From NCBI GenBank assembly GCA_947178085.1, contig CAMWWS010000093.1, positions 1 to 9,037 on the forward strand: a stretch of DNA of 9,037 nucleotides, given 5' to 3'. The DNA is from an uncultured Lachnospiraceae bacterium (GTDB lineage: Bacteria; Bacillota_A; Clostridia; Lachnospirales; Lachnospiraceae). Positions 6,045-9,037 of this stretch are shown here, one piece after another. The notes beneath the pieces were generated by a model. That model saw only the letters and a list, made by a program, of their open reading frames with translations, was not told the DNA's origin and did no database searches. Each line of letters starts with the position of its first letter. The first letter of the stretch is position 1. A program made the position numbers and the translations under genes.

Positions 6045-6821
6045 TCAGAACAACCACTGCTTTATTCCATACAGCAGCAGCAAATGCAAGGGATAGAATA
6101 AGTAATAGCATGCTTTAGGCAGTTGCTTTCCCTTCTGCCCATTATAAAAAAATATGAATACAAAAGCAAATAGTCCGTACATTTCGCTCAAACCAGATTC
6201 TAAAAACACAGTTATCGGAAGTCTCCAGCTCCAATATCTCACTACATAAATCAGCACAATTCCCACATATATAGTCACTGAACCTACCAAGACCTGACAT
6301 AGGAAAGATTTTCTGCATAAATATAATACAACAATCAGCATGACTCCCATAAACATATAGTCCGTTTTAAGAAGCGCCGCCGCCATGCAGCATAGCGCCA
6401 CACCTAAAAACTGCGTTATCGGATGCCCATGCAGCTTACTTATTATGCAAAGTGCCAGAACTCCCAAAAACAGTGTAAAATATACGTTCTGATTTGACAT
6501 TTCAAACAGACTTCCCTCAATCGCCAAGTCAAACGGAATTTCTGAAATAAGTGCAAAAGCTCCAAGCCTCAACAGATATTTCACACGGCTGCGGGTATGG
6601 CAAAATCCCTCCACCGCCATAAAGGCAAACAGGATAAAGGCAACTCTTCCTATAGCCCTTCCGGTTTGATATATACTGTTTACGCCGTCTATCGGAAGTC
6701 CCTGAATAGCCCTTTGCCGTAAATAAGCGTTAAATACTACTGCAAAGAAGTGGTCGATGAACATGGATATGTATGCGGCGTTTTTCAATACCGCACCGCT
6801 AAGCGAAAATTTTTTTTCCAA
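6045..6821 (-). CDS. TraX-family integral membrane protein (putative acyltransferase-like), TTG start
   Basis: A 258-residue polytopic membrane protein matching the TraX family, named for the F-plasmid pilin acetylase. Visible family features: LKNAAYISMFIDH (12-24) in helix 1, GRAIGRVAFILFAFMAVEGF (54-73), a conserved Arg at 77, ISEIPFDLA (92-100), NVYFTLFLG (112-120), TDYMFMGVML (153-162) and the C-terminal YLFYPLHLLLL (240-250). About eight to nine hydrophobic segments are seen. Chromosomal clostridial members are common, are not tied to conjugation and have no settled substrate; transfer of an acyl group to a cell-envelope target is inference. There is no ATG upstream before a stop, so TTG at 6821 is the likely start: AGAGAG (6836-6831) is 9 bases away, and starting at Met20 would remove most of helix 1. 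Codons 2-4 contain an A8 run (6817-6810). No tra genes or other mobile genes are nearby. Confidence 0.87.
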   Translation of the reverse strand: MEKKFSLSGAVLKNAAYISMFIDHFFAVVFNAYLRQRAIQGLPIDGVNSIYQTGRAIGRVAFILFAFMAVEGFCHTRSRVKYLLRLGAFALISEIPFDLAIEGSLFEMSNQNVYFTLFLGVLALCIISKLHGHPITQFLGVALCCMAAALLKTDYMFMGVMLIVVLYLCRKSFLCQVLVGSVTIYVGIVLIYVVRYWSWRLPITVFLESGLSEMYGLFAFVFIFFYNGQKGKQLPKACYYLFYPLHLLLLYGIKQWLF

Positions 6822-6897
6822 TTTATATGACTCTCTTTTCTTATATACTTATTTCTTCCTGAATTTCTTTATTCTATAATTGCTTTCTCACGTATAA

Positions 6898-6926
6898 ATA
6901 ATACGGCATAAACGTTTGGAATACAA
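6898..6926 (-). promoter_or_regulatory. Candidate promoter for the TraX / DUF2752 gene group
   Basis: On the minus strand TTGTAT (6926-6921) is followed by a 17-base spacer and TATTAT (6903-6898), which matches the -10 consensus at five of six bases; the -35 is weak (three of six). It is 77 bases upstream of the TTG start of the TraX-like gene and after the hairpin that follows the lipoprotein gene, so it would start a separate transcript. Confidence 0.5.
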
Positions 6927-6953
6927 TCCTGATTCTAAAATATCTCTCCATAT

Positions 6954-6992
6954 TTTCGGCTATTATTAAATCTGACTAAATTTTAGCCGAAA
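6954..6992 (-). terminator. Hairpin after the lipoprotein gene, possible terminator without a U-tract
   Basis: TTTCGGCTA (6954-6962) and TAGCCGAAA (6984-6992) pair perfectly over 9 bp around a 21-base A+T-rich loop. The stem begins 14 bases after the lipoprotein stop codon, a usual place for a terminator. The transcript continues with AAUAUGGAGAG, not a run of U, so it may instead protect the mRNA 3' end, act with Rho, or give only partial termination. Confidence 0.45.
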
Positions 6993-7005
6993 TATTCACC
7001 TCAGT

Positions 7006-7590
7006 TTATTTATCGCTACCCTCTTCATACAGCCCCGCATAATCTCCATCGGATATTTCAATATGCGCAGGTTCTCCCGGATAATAAACAATCATTGTCC
7101 CATCATCGCAGGTATAAATTCTCCAGTTATTTTCAAACTGGCAGGTTCCAACAGTAGTAAAGTATACGGAAAGACCGTCAATAGCAAATTCTATCATACC
7201 TTCGTCATTAAAGAAAACTTCCAGTCTGCGTCCGCTCTCATCTGTGTAAATATTTCCTTTTTTATACCAGTCATCATCTGCCGGGTCCGGGGCTATAACA
7301 TCTAAGTCTTCTCCTGATGCTGCCGCGCTTAAGTTTTCCGATTCTGCATTCTGACTGTTCTTCTGTGTCTTAACTGTATCGTCAGTCAGATTGCTCTCCT
7401 GCGTTTCGATTATATCTGTAGTGTTATTATTCTCTTGTGTTCCGGATGTATCAATGACCTGATTAATGTCCTGTTCTTCCACAACATCCATCACATGCTC
7501 CCTATCATCACGGCTGCCGCAGCCAGACATGCCGCAAAGCATAATTGCTGTCATAAAAATACTTACTGCATAATTTACTTTAATATTCAT
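7006..7590 (-). CDS. Small secreted lipoprotein of unknown function, next to the fused sigma factor
   Basis: A 194-residue protein with a lipoprotein signal: Asn-Ile-Lys start, hydrophobic core at about 7-20 and the lipobox MSGC with Cys24 as the predicted lipidated residue, so it should be anchored on the outer face of the membrane. After it comes an acidic, Asn/Thr-rich linker (about 30-100) with three imperfect 12-residue repeats at 50-61, 62-73 and 74-85, each carrying TQ at positions 2-3. The C-terminal part (about 108-190) looks folded: GNIYTDESGRRLEVFF, a beta-rich stretch with Cys150 and Cys161, then YYPGEPAHIEI. I recognise no named domain. The start has AAAGGAG (7606-7600) 9 bases from the ATG. 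It lies 49 bases after the sigma gene with no terminator or clear promoter between, so the two are probably one operon, and the lipoprotein may sense or execute part of that response; this is inference. Confidence 0.82.
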   Translation of the reverse strand: MNIKVNYAVSIFMTAIMLCGMSGCGSRDDREHVMDVVEEQDINQVIDTSGTQENNNTTDIIETQESNLTDDTVKTQKNSQNAESENLSAAASGEDLDVIAPDPADDDWYKKGNIYTDESGRRLEVFFNDEGMIEFAIDGLSVYFTTVGTCQFENNWRIYTCDDGTMIVYYPGEPAHIEISDGDYAGLYEEGSDK

Positions 7591-7639
7591 TTTAAAAATC
7601 TCCTTTAGCTTTCACATTACTTTTCTGCTGTTAAAATTT

Positions 7640-8992
7640 TCATGGTACAACCGAAAAATCAAAAGCATCCGCCAGTCCTTCCAGCATCTCATCACTTACA
7701 TCAAATGTATCCGATGCAAAATCTCCCAAGATATTGACCACGATGTATGATTTTTCTCTTTCCGCAATAATAAGCGCTTTCTTACTGCTGTTTGCAAGCA
7801 GTACGCTTTCACCGGTTTTTGTCACATAATTTCTCTCAATGTAGTCTTCCATATCCCATACGTTCAGCGTAACCGGATTAAACGAGCCCTTCATGGTACG
7901 CATCAGCTGATAGTCTGTCACACAGATTTCGCGGTCTTTATGTATAACCATTCCCTCCATATGAAAAGTTCCGTCATCATACAGGTATCCGCCATAAAAG
8001 GTCCATTTTACATTTTCAGGAATGCCTCCGCAGAGATTTCCGATTTCCGCCCTGCTGCACAGGTCATCATAATCCTCAGCCCAATAAAAGCCCTTTAATT
8101 TATCCAGCCCGTATTTTTCACAAATCTCATCGACCTTGTCCGCCATCTCTTCCGAATAGCAGCCATAGACAAGTTCGTATTCTTCTCCAAGACCAGCAAA
8201 ACCATTCCCAATCTTTGAAAGAATCGCTCCGTCAGTATCATAACCATTAAGAAATTCTCTCCATTCGCTGCACGCTTCATACTCAGGACTGCCCGCAATT
8301 CCGCCAAGAGAAATAATATCCACTTCTATTAAAGGAATATCTTCTATAGCAGACTCCTCACTTATCCGCTCAGGTTCGGATAAATCCAGAACGTCCTCTT
8401 TTCCCATACTAAGGTCATGCAGTCTGTAAGTACGAACGGCATACGCAACCGTTGTCACGAGCAGACTCCCCGCCAAAACTGCTGCCAGTATAAATACTGA
8501 TTTAGATTGATATGTACTGCGCTTTTTTAAAATCTTTCTTCCTCTTAACAACCGGTTCCGCACCGTTGATTCCGAGCAATGAAGCATATTTGCAATCTCA
8601 GGGGTACGATATCCCTCATAATAATACAGGTATATAACCTGTTTATATCTGACAGGCAGCTCCATCACCCATTCCAATATCGTATCATCCTCTGTGTCGG
8701 CAGGATTCTCATTCTCCTGCCCGGAAACACAAATGATATTCTTAAGTCTTCTTTTCCACCGTCTCAGTTCATCCCGGCAGGTATTGGACGCTGTTACAAT
8801 AAGCCACGCCTTTTCATGCTCCGGTGATTCAAACTGCTTCTCGCACGAAATAAGCTTAAGAAAGGTCTCCTGTACCATATCCTCCGCATCCGACGCATTT
8901 TTCATAAAAGAAAAGCAGACGCGATAAACCGTATCTACCTGACGTTCATAGATTTCTGCAATTTCTTCATTCATTTTTAATGAAGAATCCAT
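7640..8992 (-). CDS. ECF-type sigma factor fused to a transmembrane segment and extracytoplasmic domain
   Basis: A 450-residue protein. Region sigma2 is at about 14-82 (YRVCFSFMKNASDAEDMVQETF, 23-44 in part). A variable linker follows (about 83-105), then sigma4 at about 108-157 with its helix-turn-helix (YRTPEIANMLHCSESTVRNR, 128-147). Ordinary ECF factors end near residue 160. Here the frame continues through a basic stretch (KKRSTYQSK) into one membrane helix (about 165-186) and a 260-residue acidic domain outside the cell, containing CSEWREFLNGYDTDG (241-255) and EEMADKVDEICEKYGL (281-296). That domain resembles, from memory, the sensor part of membrane proteins usually encoded next to such sigma factors in Lachnospiraceae. 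The product should bind RNA polymerase and promoter DNA while tethered to the membrane, unless released. The ATG at 8992 is 12 bases from AAAGGAG (9011-9005). At 8528-8522 an in-frame A_AAA_AAG marks the sigma/anchor junction. Upstream, TATAGT (9033-9028) may be a -10, but its -35 is outside the window. Confidence 0.88.
   Translation of the reverse strand: MDSSLKMNEEIAEIYERQVDTVYRVCFSFMKNASDAEDMVQETFLKLISCEKQFESPEHEKAWLIVTASNTCRDELRRWKRRLKNIICVSGQENENPADTEDDTILEWVMELPVRYKQVIYLYYYEGYRTPEIANMLHCSESTVRNRLLRGRKILKKRSTYQSKSVFILAAVLAGSLLVTTVAYAVRTYRLHDLSMGKEDVLDLSEPERISEESAIEDIPLIEVDIISLGGIAGSPEYEACSEWREFLNGYDTDGAILSKIGNGFAGLGEEYELVYGCYSEEMADKVDEICEKYGLDKLKGFYWAEDYDDLCSRAEIGNLCGGIPENVKWTFYGGYLYDDGTFHMEGMVIHKDREICVTDYQLMRTMKGSFNPVTLNVWDMEDYIERNYVTKTGESVLLANSSKKALIIAEREKSYIVVNILGDFASDTFDVSDEMLEGLADAFDFSVVP
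8522..8545 (-). promoter_or_regulatory. Candidate -1 ribosomal frameshift site at the sigma/membrane-anchor junction
   Basis: The heptamer A_AAA_AAG (8528-8522) is in the zero frame as Lys156-Lys157, the same slippery sequence and phase as in E. coli dnaX. An SD-like AGAGGA (8545-8540) lies 11 bases upstream, near the spacing of the stimulatory SD in dnaX. After a -1 slip the new frame reads Ala-Gln-Tyr-Ile-Ser-Ile and stops at TAA (8504-8502), giving a 163-residue protein with complete sigma2 and sigma4 but no membrane helix. Downstream structure is weak: only CAGTA/TACTG (8499-8486), about 22 bases away. Lys-Lys in an A-rich gene can produce this heptamer by chance. Confidence 0.4.
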
Positions 8993-9037
8993 CTTTATAC
9001 CATGCTCCTTTCAACCTTTTTACCTTCACTATAAATA

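Noticed and set aside
5890..6111. Minus-strand frame of 73 codons overlapping the ends of the TraX-like and DUF2752 genes
   Set aside because: It overlaps both genes in another frame and shows no domain or start signal.
6045..6821. Conjugative or integrative element suggested by the TraX-family protein
   Set aside because: No relaxase, coupling protein, integrase, attachment repeats or other transfer genes are in the window; chromosomal TraX homologues are common in clostridia.
8500..8540. Possible sequencing or assembly error creating the sigma/anchor fusion
   Set aside because: The frame stays open without stops for 450 codons and both halves are well formed in the same frame, with no separate ribosome binding site and start for the membrane part. 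An indel in the A6 run cannot be fully excluded without reads, so it is kept as a test in the findings.

Overview
The window reads as an ordinary chromosomal stretch of a low-to-moderate-GC Firmicute, most likely a gut-type Lachnospiraceae (Clostridium cluster XIVa) relative. This is an inference from protein style: a short PPi-type phosphofructokinase, an ECF sigma factor linked to an acidic extracytoplasmic domain, clostridial TraX-like and DUF2752 membrane proteins, AAGGAG-type ribosome binding sites and A+T-rich intergenic regions. No rRNA, tRNA, CRISPR array, insertion sequence or phage gene was found.

Layout. Positions 1-125 (minus) hold the first 41 codons of a response-regulator protein cut by the window edge. 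Positions 242-1471 (minus) encode a PPi-dependent 6-phosphofructokinase with a good intrinsic terminator (180-213) and a strong sigma-70 promoter (1515-1543). The 225-base gap up to 1702 is a divergent promoter region with two look-alike promoters whose spacers contain T8 and T10 tracts. To the right on the plus strand come a Na+/Ca2+-exchanger-family protein (1703-2641), a MATE efflux transporter (2705-4099) and a class I SAM-dependent methyltransferase (4120-4980). Their spacing would allow one operon.

From 4984 to the right end everything is on the minus strand. In transcription order: an ECF sigma factor fused to a transmembrane segment and a large extracytoplasmic domain (8992-7640); a small lipoprotein 49 bases after it (7590-7006); a hairpin and a new promoter; then a TraX-family membrane protein (6821-6045, TTG start), a DUF2752 membrane protein and a two-helix membrane protein with an Asn/Gln/Tyr-rich, prion-like N-terminus (5454-4984). 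This last gene ends only 3 bases from the methyltransferase stop, tail to tail.

The most interesting point is the sigma gene. Sigma and membrane-anchor parts, usually separate genes, are one reading frame. Exactly at their junction (8528-8522) is an in-frame A_AAA_AAG heptamer, the dnaX-type -1 slippery sequence, with an SD-like AGAGGA about 11 bases upstream. A -1 shift there would end six codons later and give a free, soluble sigma factor of 163 residues; in-frame reading gives a membrane-tethered one. This is a testable hypothesis, not a demonstrated mechanism.
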